45,095 bases of DNA, taken from Flavobacteriales bacterium. GTDB lineage: Bacteria > Bacteroidota > Bacteroidia > Flavobacteriales_D > Crocinitomicaceae. The position numbers and the translations under genes were made by a program. The DNA lies in assembly GCA_947462255.1 (NCBI GenBank), contig CANHOA010000027.1, positions 1-45,095 on the forward strand, written 5' to 3'. Positions within the stretch are counted from its first letter, which is position 1, and the number at the start of each line of letters is the position of its first letter. Shown in pieces: positions 15,427 to 23,152 of this stretch. The notes beneath the pieces were generated by a model. That model had not been told where the DNA came from. It saw only the letters and a program-made list of their open reading frames with translations, and searched no databases.

Positions 15427-15978
15427 TTATTGATCATTTTGTCGGATGATAAATGTAAAAAGTACCGCATCATAAGAGAAGTGAGCAGCGATAGCAAAAT
15501 ACAGCCCAAAATAAACGTAGCCATACGAAAGGATAAGAATGAAGGGAAGCGCAATGATGCCATAAAGTGAAAACCGCCAATTGAATGGATTAAGGTAGCC
15601 GTGCAAAGCAATGAATAAAACGGATGTAATTACAACACCTAGGAAGGGTTGGACACCAGCACGAAAGAGTAATTCTTCTCCAACACCTGCGCAAAGGGAT
15701 AAAAATAAGCCTTGCCAAATTTTTAATTGCATCGATCCGATAAGCTTGTCTATTCTTGATGATACGGAATCAAATATGCGCGCATTCATGAGTAAATACC
15801 CCAAAAAAGCATAGATTATTCCGAACTCAAGTCCATAGCCTATGGCGATTGGATTTATAGTTTCCAATTTCAAAAACTCGATAAGCGAAATGGGTCCAGA
15901 AATTTGAGCTAGTAAAAAACCAATTAGCGGAAAAATAACCAAGGTCGCTAAACCTAAAAGCATGATTTTATTTCTCAT
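15427..15978 (-). CDS. CPBP-family intramembrane glutamic/metalloprotease
   Basis: The 183-residue product has about five membrane segments and the conserved CPBP (CAAX protease/bacteriocin-processing, Abi) motifs: GEELLFR with Glu101, Glu102 and Arg106, FIALH with His126, and HFSYD with His166 and Asp170. All four motif residues needed for catalysis are present, so it should be active in the inner membrane. Substrate is unknown; homologues process prenylated or membrane peptides. It is the first gene of the operon leading to the PAP2 phosphatase and ArnT-like transferase. It is divergent from the ECF sigma factor gene, with 154 bases between them and no perfect promoter consensus on its side. 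Confidence 0.85.
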   Translation of the reverse strand: MRNKIMLLGLATLVIFPLIGFLLAQISGPISLIEFLKLETINPIAIGYGLEFGIIYAFLGYLLMNARIFDSVSSRIDKLIGSMQLKIWQGLFLSLCAGVGEELLFRAGVQPFLGVVITSVLFIALHGYLNPFNWRFSLYGIIALPFILILSYGYVYFGLYFAIAAHFSYDAVLFTFIIRQNDQ

Positions 15979-16132
15979 AAGCTGTTAATATTCATTAAAA
16001 AGCATTGAACGTTAAAAATATCGATTAAAATTTAACATTTAGCGTTATATTTACCACGTACTAAAAATTAAATCTGCCTATAGACAACATTTACTTAACC
16101 GCCAATATTTTTTTTGGATTAAATAGTAAATT

Positions 16133-16729
16133 ATGTCATTACAAAATCTAGCAGATCAAGAATTAATCAGTTTGTATTTATCGGGAAATGAAGGAGCTTT
16201 TGCTCAATTGCTTAAACGTCATAAAGATCGCTTGTTTCGATATATCAATTCCAAGGTCCGAGATGCTGATTTAGCCAATGATATTTTTCAAGATGCGTTT
16301 ATGAAAGTGATTATGACCATGAAAAGTGGTAATTACAATGAAGAGGGCAAGTTTTTACCATGGCTAATGCGGATATCACATAACTTAATCATTGATCATT
16401 TTCGTAAAACGAATAAGGTTCGTTTTCTTTCTGAATCACGCACCTTAAATGAGGAGTTCACTATTTTTCACAAATTATCTACTGATGAAAAGAATTATTT
16501 GGAAGAAAGGTGTGAGACAGAATTAGAGTCTCAGATGCTTGGCTTATTAGATCACTTGCCAGCAATGCAGCGAGAAATTATTCAAATGCGAATTTTCCAG
16601 GATATGTCGTTTAAGGAAATTGCCGAAATGGAGGATGTTAGCATAAATACAGCGTTGGGCAGGATGCGTTACGCCTTAATTAACATGAGGAAACTCATTG
16701 ATTCGAACAACATTGTTATGGAGTATTAA
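16133..16729 (+). CDS. ECF-type RNA polymerase sigma factor
   Basis: A 198-residue sigma-70 family protein with region 2 (about 20-95, DLANDIFQDAFMKV and FLPWLMRISHNLIIDHFRK) and region 4 (about 135-190, with the helix-turn-helix FQDMSFKEIAEMEDVSINT and ALGRMRYAL). Regions 1 and 3 are absent, as in ECF factors. It directs RNA polymerase to an alternative promoter set. Unusually for many ECF factors, no anti-sigma gene follows; the downstream genes are on the opposite strand and the last 14 bases overlap a small convergent gene. This may be one of the abundant Bacteroidota ECF-like housekeeping or stress factors controlled in another way. Targets are unknown. Confidence 0.9.
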   Translation: MSLQNLADQELISLYLSGNEGAFAQLLKRHKDRLFRYINSKVRDADLANDIFQDAFMKVIMTMKSGNYNEEGKFLPWLMRISHNLIIDHFRKTNKVRFLSESRTLNEEFTIFHKLSTDEKNYLEERCETELESQMLGLLDHLPAMQREIIQMRIFQDMSFKEIAEMEDVSINTALGRMRYALINMRKLIDSNNIVMEY

Positions 16730-16886
16730 ACCCAAGTGCTTTAAATGCGAGTAGGGTTAGGGCAAAGAAAGCGATAATACTCATGTATAGATTACTATAA
16801 TTTGTATAGCCTTTTCTTTTCCAATATAAGAAATTGAGAATACCCAAACTTACACCTATTCCGAGGGCGCTTAACCAAAAGCTCAT
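16716..16886 (-). CDS. Small two-helix membrane protein (56 residues)
   Basis: Reading the minus strand from the ATG at 16886 gives 56 codons to a TAA at 16716-16718. The product starts MSFWLSALGIGVSLGIL and has two hydrophobic segments (about 3-21 and 35-50) joined by a short basic loop YWKRKGYTNY, so a hairpin membrane protein is likely. Its ATG overlaps the stop of the upstream DinB-like gene in an ATGA arrangement, strong evidence that it is translated by coupling. Its 3' end overlaps the end of the convergent sigma factor gene by 14 bases. It is below common length cut-offs for gene calling. Family and function are unknown. Confidence 0.7.
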   Translation of the reverse strand: MSFWLSALGIGVSLGILNFLYWKRKGYTNYSNLYMSIIAFFALTLLAFKALGFNTP

Positions 16887-17323
16887 TCGATTAATCCAAA
16901 CTGCTTAAAATGGTGCATAAAATGTTTATCGTGCATTTTGAGCCAAAGATTAAAATCTAAGGCGCCGTAATAAGGATGAATGACGCTAGCGCTAGGATTA
17001 TTCTCATAGTATTCAGTAAAATTCATCCACTCGTCAGAAAATTCATCGAGAGCAAGTTCCAACTCATCGTTGCGTAATTCAATGATGTCTTTTGTGAATG
17101 GCACGGCAATATTTTTCGCCATTTCTTTATCGGAGCTTAAAAATTGTTGCCTTCTTGCTATTGTTTCTGCATCAACATCGATGGCAAAATTACCTGTCCC
17201 TCTTGACATCATCAACATATCGCTGAGGTGCTCGACCATTTCTTGGGCATTCATTTTGCCCCATAAAGGTTTTTGATTAGGAGTAAGGCCGTTAAGAACA
17301 GCCAACATTTCTGTGAATTCCAT
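16883..17323 (-). CDS. DinB-like / DUF1569-type helical protein
   Basis: A 146-residue soluble protein resembling the DUF1569 branch of the DinB-like four-helix bundle family. The N-terminal helix contains KMNAQEMVEHLSDML, the family hallmark with a conserved His, and the C-terminal HPYYGALDFNLWLKMHDKH..HHFKQ segment with a cluster of histidines fits the usual metal site. Some relatives are encoded in phenylacetate pathway regions, but none of those genes is here. It is the third gene of the operon that starts with the LTA-synthase-like gene (17-base gap after the lipid kinase) and overlaps the 56-residue membrane protein gene by 4 bases. Biochemical role unknown. Confidence 0.7.
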   Translation of the reverse strand: MEFTEMLAVLNGLTPNQKPLWGKMNAQEMVEHLSDMLMMSRGTGNFAIDVDAETIARRQQFLSSDKEMAKNIAVPFTKDIIELRNDELELALDEFSDEWMNFTEYYENNPSASVIHPYYGALDFNLWLKMHDKHFMHHFKQFGLIE

Positions 17324-17340
17324 TTGTTAACTTGAATATA

Positions 17341-18216
17341 TTATTTTCCAACTAATATTTGAAGACTTTTCGGAACAACTTTCACATGTAAGACTCCTTT
17401 TGTTGCCATGGATTCGCCATCATAGTGTGCAATTTTTTCAGAAACTCGAATGGTAGCTTTATCAAAAGAAATAACTTCCATTAAAGCACTTTTATCAGAA
17501 CGTCGAAAGAGAAATTGCATGGCTAAAACAGGTAACCTCCAAAATGAAAATGGTTTAAGTAAAATTAACTCAACCTTCCCATCCGTTGCATCTGAATTTG
17601 GTGAGACCACCAAACCATTTCCCCATTGTTTTGTATTGGCTAAAGTACACAACATAACAGGAAGCTTTTTTATTTGGCCATTAGCATCTACTGAGATATT
17701 AATGGGATTGTATTTAAAAAATTCTTTTAAAATGAGTTTGAAATAAGTTACTAAGCCACGACGTTTCGACCCTTCAAATTTTTGAGCTATTAAAGCATCA
17801 AAACCATATCCTCCGACTCCTAAAAACGCCTGCTCATTAACCAAAATCGTATCCATTGTGATTTTATGTTGGTCGTTTATACAGTGTATTGCTTTTTTTA
17901 TGGTGAGGGGAATATTCATGTGACGTGCCAAACCATTTCCAGAACCAATTGGAATAATGGCCAATAATACGTTTGAACCAATCAAGGATGTTCCAATTTC
18001 ATGAACAGAGCCATCTCCACCAACTGCACAAACAATATCTATCGCTAAATTTCTTGCTTCCTTAGCTAATTCACTTCCATGACCTTTATGAGTAGTGTAT
18101 TGAATTTCAAAGTCATATTGATTGTGGTCCAAATACTCACGCACCAAAGCAGGAATATCATCTTTACGACGTACACCTGAAATTGGATTAATAATGAACC
18201 AAATACGCTTTTTCAC
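17341..18216 (-). CDS. Diacylglycerol kinase/YegS-LcbK family lipid kinase
   Basis: The 291-residue product is a soluble or membrane-associated lipid kinase of the DagK_cat superfamily, phosphorylating diacylglycerol, a sphingoid base or a similar lipid with ATP. Conserved motifs are FIINPISG (7-14), AVGGDGSVHE with GGDGS at 66-70, and PIGSGNGLARH (89-99). Translation starts at GTG (18216), which overlaps the stop of the upstream LTA-synthase-like gene as GTGA, so the two are translationally coupled. LtaS-type enzymes release diacylglycerol from phosphatidylglycerol, and this kinase could recycle it to phosphatidic acid; that link is inferred from gene order. Which lipid it uses cannot be decided from sequence alone. 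Confidence 0.87.
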   Translation of the reverse strand: MKKRIWFIINPISGVRRKDDIPALVREYLDHNQYDFEIQYTTHKGHGSELAKEARNLAIDIVCAVGGDGSVHEIGTSLIGSNVLLAIIPIGSGNGLARHMNIPLTIKKAIHCINDQHKITMDTILVNEQAFLGVGGYGFDALIAQKFEGSKRRGLVTYFKLILKEFFKYNPINISVDANGQIKKLPVMLCTLANTKQWGNGLVVSPNSDATDGKVELILLKPFSFWRLPVLAMQFLFRRSDKSALMEVISFDKATIRVSEKIAHYDGESMATKGVLHVKVVPKSLQILVGK

Positions 18217-20075
18217 TTTACGCTTGTTTTATTGTTTCTTAAATCATTTCGGTAACGTTCAATTACCGATTTAACTAGTAATAATAACTGCTTATCTCCC
18301 AAAGTTAACGTTTTATTTTCAAATAGGATACGTTTCCCTTTTGTTTTATCAATATACGTGGCTGTTTTTTCGATTTCATTAAAAATTAATTCGCCTTTAT
18401 TTTCTAAAAATAAGTAGTTTCCATTTAGGTATACAAGTCCGCCAGATTGATGTGAATCATTTCCGAATGCATAATATTTTGTTGTAATTCCAAGTTGTTT
18501 TAATAAATATGGCAAGATGTCTATTTGTTGAAAATAGGCAAGATTTTTTTCTGGAAGGATTGATTTATCAGGGGTAAAAAATGCAATTGGGATATTAAAT
18601 TTTTCAAAATTAGTAGCCGATTTACCATCTAGTTGTTGTGGCGTGTGGTCGGCGCAGATTACAAAAATGGTATTTTTGAACCAAGGGGATTTTTGAGCCT
18701 GTTTAAAAAAACGTCGAAGGCTTTGATCGGCATAGTAGAATGATTGTTGCTCTTTAGTTAAGTTTTTGCTTATTTTATTCTCAAGTTTTATTGGGATTTT
18801 ATACGGATGGTGGGATGAAATAGTGAATATACTGGCTAAAAACGGTTCTTTCATTTTATTTATTTTACTCAGCGCCCAAGGATTAAAGTAGCCATCTGGT
18901 ATTCCCCATAAACCATCATAATGGCTTCTTATTGGGTATTCATTCATCCCAAAATAAGTATCGAATCCTAGTCTTTTTGAAAAGCTATCAAACCGCATGG
19001 AACCGTTTTTAGCGCCATGGAAAAAAGCGCTTGAATAACCTTTTGTTTTCAGAATTGATGGAAGTCCATTTAGTTTATTATTACAAAATGAACTAAGAAT
19101 GTATGGAGTAGCCATTAAGTTAGGAATAGAAGCAAAGATGGCGGGTATCGCTTCAATGGATTGCTTTCCATTGGCAATTCCATTTTTGAAATAGCAGGAT
19201 TGATTAAGTAATGAATCAGTAAAGGGAGTAAGTTTTATGCCATTTATAGTTTGATGAATCATCTTGTCACCAAAACTTTCTAAGATAATAAAGACGACAT
19301 TTTTTCTTGTATTAGTTTGTTTTGTTTGCAAAACAGACTTAATTGGATTGAAATAGGCCTCGCTTTCCGTTAAATCTATCAATGATGTTTTTGGAAATTG
19401 TTCGGACTGAATGGTTTTTAATGTAACGAAAGCAGTATTTAGTATAAAAGGAACATTTTCCGAATGGGTATATTTATTCGCGTCTAAAACACCAAGCGGT
19501 TTTGGGCCAAAACTCCACCTGCCAATAACAAAAAATACTGCAGATGCCATGATCAAATGAAGAAATTGAAATTTAATCGCCGTCTCTATTTCTTTTATTT
19601 TTTTTGAGAGATAAAGATCTAAAAAGATAAATAAAGTGATTAATGCGAGTGCTGCCAATGAAATCCAAAAATAATCGACGATAAAATAACGAAACAAACC
19701 ATTGTCGGGGCTTTGAATTAAAAACAAGAAAACATCAAAGGAAGTTCTTCGCTGACTAAATGAAAAATAAGCAGAATCCCACATGTTAAGGAAAATGATA
19801 CTGATTAAAATCACATAAAAAATGATAGAAGCAACCCGTTTCTTTATGAAAGCATAACGCTTATTTAGAGGAAAAAAGTGAATTAGGAGTAAGGGTAGGC
19901 AATACAGCGCAATAGTGCTGAGATCAAAAGGAATTGTGTATATAAAATCCATTGCCTTAAGATCAAAATAGGAAGCATTAAGACCCCAAAAAATTAGCCT
20001 CGTACTAATTAGCACAAGCCACAAAAGTAAAAATCTATGGATGACCGAGGTCCAATTACTAAACGAATTTTTCAT
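18213..20075 (-). CDS. LTA synthase-like phosphoglycerol transferase / sulfatase-fold membrane enzyme
   Basis: A 620-residue protein with five N-terminal membrane helices (about 13-185) and a periplasmic alkaline-phosphatase-fold domain (about 255-560). Catalytic features include Glu266 in FIILESFGD, the nucleophile position Ser306 in GKQSIEAIPAIFAS, and the metal-binding CADHTPQ near residue 490. Enzymes of this family move phosphoglycerol (LtaS, OpgB) or other phospho-head groups from phospholipid to a glycan or lipid. The ATG at 20075 is used; the frame is open to 20135, but that stretch overlaps the promoter and start of the divergent gene. It heads the operon with the lipid kinase. The acceptor in this Gram-negative organism is unknown. 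Confidence 0.82.
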   Translation of the reverse strand: MKNSFSNWTSVIHRFLLLWLVLISTRLIFWGLNASYFDLKAMDFIYTIPFDLSTIALYCLPLLLIHFFPLNKRYAFIKKRVASIIFYVILISIIFLNMWDSAYFSFSQRRTSFDVFLFLIQSPDNGLFRYFIVDYFWISLAALALITLFIFLDLYLSKKIKEIETAIKFQFLHLIMASAVFFVIGRWSFGPKPLGVLDANKYTHSENVPFILNTAFVTLKTIQSEQFPKTSLIDLTESEAYFNPIKSVLQTKQTNTRKNVVFIILESFGDKMIHQTINGIKLTPFTDSLLNQSCYFKNGIANGKQSIEAIPAIFASIPNLMATPYILSSFCNNKLNGLPSILKTKGYSSAFFHGAKNGSMRFDSFSKRLGFDTYFGMNEYPIRSHYDGLWGIPDGYFNPWALSKINKMKEPFLASIFTISSHHPYKIPIKLENKISKNLTKEQQSFYYADQSLRRFFKQAQKSPWFKNTIFVICADHTPQQLDGKSATNFEKFNIPIAFFTPDKSILPEKNLAYFQQIDILPYLLKQLGITTKYYAFGNDSHQSGGLVYLNGNYLFLENKGELIFNEIEKTATYIDKTKGKRILFENKTLTLGDKQLLLLVKSVIERYRNDLRNNKTSVK

Positions 20076-20110
20076 TTCAGCCAAATTACAAAAAACTAAT
20101 TTTGAATGCT

Positions 20111-20118
20111 TATCTTTG
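20111..20118 (+). promoter_or_regulatory. -7 promoter element of the 20134 gene (TATCTTTG)
   Basis: TATCTTTG is an exact TAnnTTTG match, 15 bases before the ATG at 20134. It rules out the upstream in-frame starts for that gene. Confidence 0.6.
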
Positions 20119-20133
20119 GATAAATTGATGAAC

Positions 20134-20826
20134 ATGAAAAAAAATCCGATCGAAAATAATAGGGCTCAAATCTTACAAGTATTACTTGATAAATCAGCGT
20201 TAAAACAAGATATTGCAGACGATGCCGAAAAAGTTTTTTCTTCCTTAAAAACGCATATAAAGAATGAATTAATTGAATTACAAAAGAAGGTCACTGATAA
20301 ACGAATTCGTTTGAGTTTTAAAGAAAAAGGAGAATTTGAAATCCATGTTTATGTGGGAAGCGATGTATTGGTTTTTACACTTCACAGCAATGTTTTTAGG
20401 CTACCTGATTCGAATGCTTTGTGGGGCACGTCTTATTTTAAAGAAAATGAAAATCACGGATATTTCGGAGTGATTTATGTTTATAATTTTCTGGCGCAAT
20501 CATTTCTTCAAAATAGATTAAATGATTCAGGATACTTAATAGGCCGGATCTTAATCAATCATGAGCGTCATTTCTTAGTGGAAGGAAAAGGGACTTTAGG
20601 AAAGTTGTTTCAAGATCCACAAAACATGGAATTAAACGAGGAAATAATTAGGTTGATAGTGCAGCTCTCCTTTCATTATGCCTTAACTTTTGATCTATTA
20701 GTTCCTCCATTTGAGATTATGGAAGAATTATCTGTTGGGCAGATTCAGCAGATAGGCGATGAATTAAAATTAAAAACAGCTAAGCGTTTAGGATTTAAAC
20801 GTTTGGAAGAAGATTCAGAATTTTAA
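20134..20826 (+). CDS. Conserved Bacteroidota protein of unknown function
   Basis: A 230-residue, cytoplasmic-looking protein with no signal peptide or membrane segment. The N-terminus (about 10-60) is helical and charged; the middle (about 65-160) appears as alternating beta strands with FEIHVYVGSDVLVFTLHSNVF and GYFGVIYVYNFLAQSFLQNR; the C-terminus is helical with a basic end. The ATG at 20134 is chosen because the promoter element lies at 20111-20118; an alternative ATG at 20128 is two codons upstream. It is divergent from the LTA-synthase-like gene and is followed by the separately promoted tRNA-Glu. I recall similar proteins in other Flavobacteriales but no function. Confidence 0.75.
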   Translation: MKKNPIENNRAQILQVLLDKSALKQDIADDAEKVFSSLKTHIKNELIELQKKVTDKRIRLSFKEKGEFEIHVYVGSDVLVFTLHSNVFRLPDSNALWGTSYFKENENHGYFGVIYVYNFLAQSFLQNRLNDSGYLIGRILINHERHFLVEGKGTLGKLFQDPQNMELNEEIIRLIVQLSFHYALTFDLLVPPFEIMEELSVGQIQQIGDELKLKTAKRLGFKRLEEDSEF

Positions 20827-20846
20827 TAAAAAAATCATCTATTTCG

Positions 20847-20877
20847 TTTGTCATTATTCTTTTTAAGCGTATATTTG
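20847..20877 (+). promoter_or_regulatory. Promoter of tRNA-Glu and rpsT (TTTG-N19-TATATTTG)
   Basis: TTTG at 20847-20850 and TATATTTG at 20870-20877 are separated by 19 bases, a complete match to the Bacteroidota housekeeping promoter (-33 TTTG, -7 TAnnTTTG). It lies 29 bases before the tRNA. It is the best promoter in the window. Confidence 0.8.
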
Positions 20878-20906
20878 CACTCCAAAATTAACCTTTTGAA
20901 TGATTT

Positions 20907-20978
20907 GGCCCATTCATCTAGTGGTTAGGATATCAGGTTTTCATCCTGGAAACAGGAGTTCGATTCTCCTATGGGCTA
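20907..20978 (+). tRNA. tRNA-Glu (anticodon TTC)
   Basis: The 72-base gene folds into a full cloverleaf: acceptor stem GGCCCAT/ATGGGCT with a G-T first pair, D stem ATCT/GGAT, anticodon stem TCAGG/CCTGG with loop TTTTCAT (anticodon TTC at 20940-20942), T stem AGGAG/CTCCT with loop TTCGATT, and discriminator A. The 3' CCA is not encoded and must be added by the CCA-adding enzyme, whose gene is at 26675-28096. It precedes rpsT by 61 bases and probably shares its transcript. Confidence 0.97.
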
Positions 20979-21039
20979 CAAGAAATAGTTGGTTTGCTTA
21001 AGTGCAGACCTAAAAAAAAAAGTTTAAAAATTAAAGATT

Positions 21040-21291
21040 ATGGCAAATCATAAATCATCAATTAAACGAATTCGTACTAACGAGGGACGTCGGATATTGA
21101 ATAAATATCAGCATAAAACAGTTAGAAATGCTGCAAAGAGATTGCGTGAATTAAAAGATCGCGTTGAGGCAGAAAAGTTATTCCCTACTGTTGTAGCGAT
21201 GTTGGATAAACTTGCTAAGCGACATATTATTCATAAAAACAAAGCGGCAAACTTAAAATCAGGTTTACAAGTGCATATCAATGGCTTGTAA
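21040..21291 (+). CDS. rpsT: 30S ribosomal protein S20
   Basis: The 83-residue product matches S20 along its whole length: the start MANHKSSIKRIRTNEGRR, the long basic helices with KHKTVRNAAKRLR-like text, and the end HKNKAANLKSGL. It binds 16S rRNA in the small subunit during early assembly. It lies behind tRNA-Glu without its own clear promoter and ends in a strong terminator. A small hairpin (GGTTTG at 20991-20996 with CAGACC at 21005-21010) in the leader might serve control, but this is speculation. Confidence 0.97.
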   Translation: MANHKSSIKRIRTNEGRRILNKYQHKTVRNAAKRLRELKDRVEAEKLFPTVVAMLDKLAKRHIIHKNKAANLKSGLQVHINGL

Positions 21292-21312
21292 ATATTGATT
21301 TATAATCGAATT

Positions 21313-21338
21313 AAAAGGGGCGAATAGCCCCTTTTTTT
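21313..21338 (+). terminator. Rho-independent terminator after rpsT
   Basis: AAAAGGGGC (21313-21321) and GCCCCTTTT (21327-21335) form a 9-bp stem with a GAATA loop, followed by further T residues. It starts 21 bases after the rpsT stop codon. Confidence 0.9.
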
Positions 21339-21340
21339 AT

Positions 21341-21348
21341 TAAGTTTG
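21341..21348 (+). promoter_or_regulatory. -7 promoter element of the porin gene (TAAGTTTG)
   Basis: TAAGTTTG matches TAnnTTTG and lies only six bases before the ATG at 21355 and three bases after the rpsT terminator. The start of transcription would be at or just before the start codon. Confidence 0.5.
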
Positions 21349-21354
21349 TTGACA

Positions 21355-23103
21355 ATGAAATACCTTTTTCAACTCATTTTCTCGCTTTTTAGCATCGCCA
21401 TCTTTTCTCAAAGTAATGTAAATGTTGTTGTTTTTGACACCTTATATTTATCAGATAAAACAAACGGTGCCTTAGATTCTATCGAAATGAAATACCAGTC
21501 TTCATCTATGGTATTTCCACAGTTATCGAAGGGAAATTTCGGATCTTTTTTAAATCCTTTTCTTGTTTCATCTCCTGCTGGAAGTTTGTATCATAATCCT
21601 TCTCAGGAAAATAACACCATCTCTTTTTCAGCACTTCCTCACATTGGTGTGGCATATGTTTTTGGAAGCCAAGGGGCTCAACATTTAACATTTAATTATC
21701 ATCAGGTATTTAGAAAGAATTTTGTCGTCAATTTATCTGCTCAAAATAATGCTGCCACGGGCTTTTATCGAAATTCTAACTGGAAGAATTCGGCCTATTC
21801 ACTTCAACTTGCGAAAAATTCGAGCATCTATAGTTTTCAATTTTCAGCTCGATTTTCTAAGGAATTTCGGGGCTTGTGTAATGGGATCGTTTCGGATTCA
21901 TTAGCTGATTTGTATTCTTTATTGCTGATACCTGTTCGGAAAGAAGATGCGAATTCTAATGCAACTTTACGATCGTTTCGTCTTGAAAACTTTATTGATT
22001 TCACACCATCTGATTCCTTACGTTTCTTTGGCTTAGTATATGAAGCCAAACTAAATTCATTGGATCGCTATTATAATGAGTCAGGTCAATTGAATAGTGT
22101 TTACCCTTTTAGTCAATATGATAGCACGATTACTTCAGATCATTACAGTATGGTTGATTTAGCGAATAATGTAGGTTTAGGATATAAATCCAATAATAGT
22201 CGTTTCATGGCTACGCTCAATAGTAATTATTGGCGATATACGAATGGTGGAAGTATTCGTGACACCCTTGAATTAGGTCTAGGATTACATGTTGATTTTA
22301 ATGTTGGAAATTGGAAAGTGAGTAATGTGTCTTCTTATAATTTCTTAGGTGCAAAAAATGCATGGTCTGTTCTCTCTGCTGCCTCATGGACGAGAAATAG
22401 TCATTACTTATGTGTTGCCAATTCGAATGTCAATGCTGCTCCATTACCATTTCAACGCTTTTATCAAGCAAACAATAGCAGTTATTCACTTGCTGACTTT
22501 TCGCTTCAAAAAGTTTATAGTATTGATGCATTATTCAGAGAAAATTTTGGAAAGCATTCTATAGCGTTATCCTACAAATGGCAATCTACTAAACAAGTAT
22601 ATGTTTATGATTTGCAGTCCTGGGTAAATGATGCAAACTTAAGTCAGCAAGTAATCAATCAATTTTGCATCAATGGTAAATTCGTGTTTGGTTCCTACTC
22701 TTTGATACCTACTTATCAATTCACTACTATGGATAAGGATTATCGTTATTATCCAATGCATACTATTTCAGCAAGGTCTATGGTAAAAGGCGGAATTTTC
22801 AAGGCTAAAAAATTAAAAGCTGTTGCAGCAGTTGACTTATTCTATTCAAGTTCGTACAAAGCGCCAGCTATTCTAACTAATATCACTGTTATCGATTTTT
22901 TAGGTCTACCTTCTGCCATAGTACAAAAACCGCTATTCAATGCCGCTGTATTGCTTGGCTTTGAGGTGGAAACCTTTCGATTTTTTGCTAGGCTTGATAA
23001 CATAGCCTATTTTATTTCGGATAGAAGTCAATTGTTTTTCGATGGCTACACTTTACCAACTTGGCAAATCAAGTTAGGTGTAACATGGGATTTCTGGAAT
23101 TAA
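21355..23103 (+). CDS. Putative outer-membrane beta-barrel porin
   Basis: A 582-residue protein with a signal peptide (about 1-20, ending AIFSQS), then a beta-rich body with many alternating polar and aromatic residues and a C-terminal strand ending in WKIKL-like text and the aromatic DFWN end. Length, composition and the opening region with a YNPSQENNTISFSALPHIGV-like segment fit the putative porin family common in Bacteroidota (Porin_10-like). It should form a channel in the outer membrane. The ATG at 21355 is used; an in-frame TTG at 21346 lies within the promoter element. It is alone between two terminators. The solute it passes is unknown. Confidence 0.72.
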   Translation: MKYLFQLIFSLFSIAIFSQSNVNVVVFDTLYLSDKTNGALDSIEMKYQSSSMVFPQLSKGNFGSFLNPFLVSSPAGSLYHNPSQENNTISFSALPHIGVAYVFGSQGAQHLTFNYHQVFRKNFVVNLSAQNNAATGFYRNSNWKNSAYSLQLAKNSSIYSFQFSARFSKEFRGLCNGIVSDSLADLYSLLLIPVRKEDANSNATLRSFRLENFIDFTPSDSLRFFGLVYEAKLNSLDRYYNESGQLNSVYPFSQYDSTITSDHYSMVDLANNVGLGYKSNNSRFMATLNSNYWRYTNGGSIRDTLELGLGLHVDFNVGNWKVSNVSSYNFLGAKNAWSVLSAASWTRNSHYLCVANSNVNAAPLPFQRFYQANNSSYSLADFSLQKVYSIDALFRENFGKHSIALSYKWQSTKQVYVYDLQSWVNDANLSQQVINQFCINGKFVFGSYSLIPTYQFTTMDKDYRYYPMHTISARSMVKGGIFKAKKLKAVAAVDLFYSSSYKAPAILTNITVIDFLGLPSAIVQKPLFNAAVLLGFEVETFRFFARLDNIAYFISDRSQLFFDGYTLPTWQIKLGVTWDFWN

Positions 23104-23110
23104 GCACAAA

Positions 23111-23132
23111 AAAAGCGACCGAAGTCGCTTTT
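23111..23132. terminator. Bidirectional terminator between porin and sucD, UUCG loop on the sucD side
   Basis: AAAAGCGAC (23111-23119) pairs with GTCGCTTTT (23124-23132). On the minus strand the loop is TTCG closed by C-G, the very stable C(UUCG)G tetraloop, followed by seven T residues, so it is best suited to ending sucD transcripts. On the plus strand the loop is CGAA with four T residues. Confidence 0.88.
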
Positions 23133-23152
23133 AAATGATTGTACTATATATG

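Noticed and set aside
15297..15611. 104-codon minus-strand frame bridging the PAP2 and CPBP genes
   Set aside because: Both overlapping genes have full catalytic motifs and normal lengths; this frame has neither motif nor start signal.
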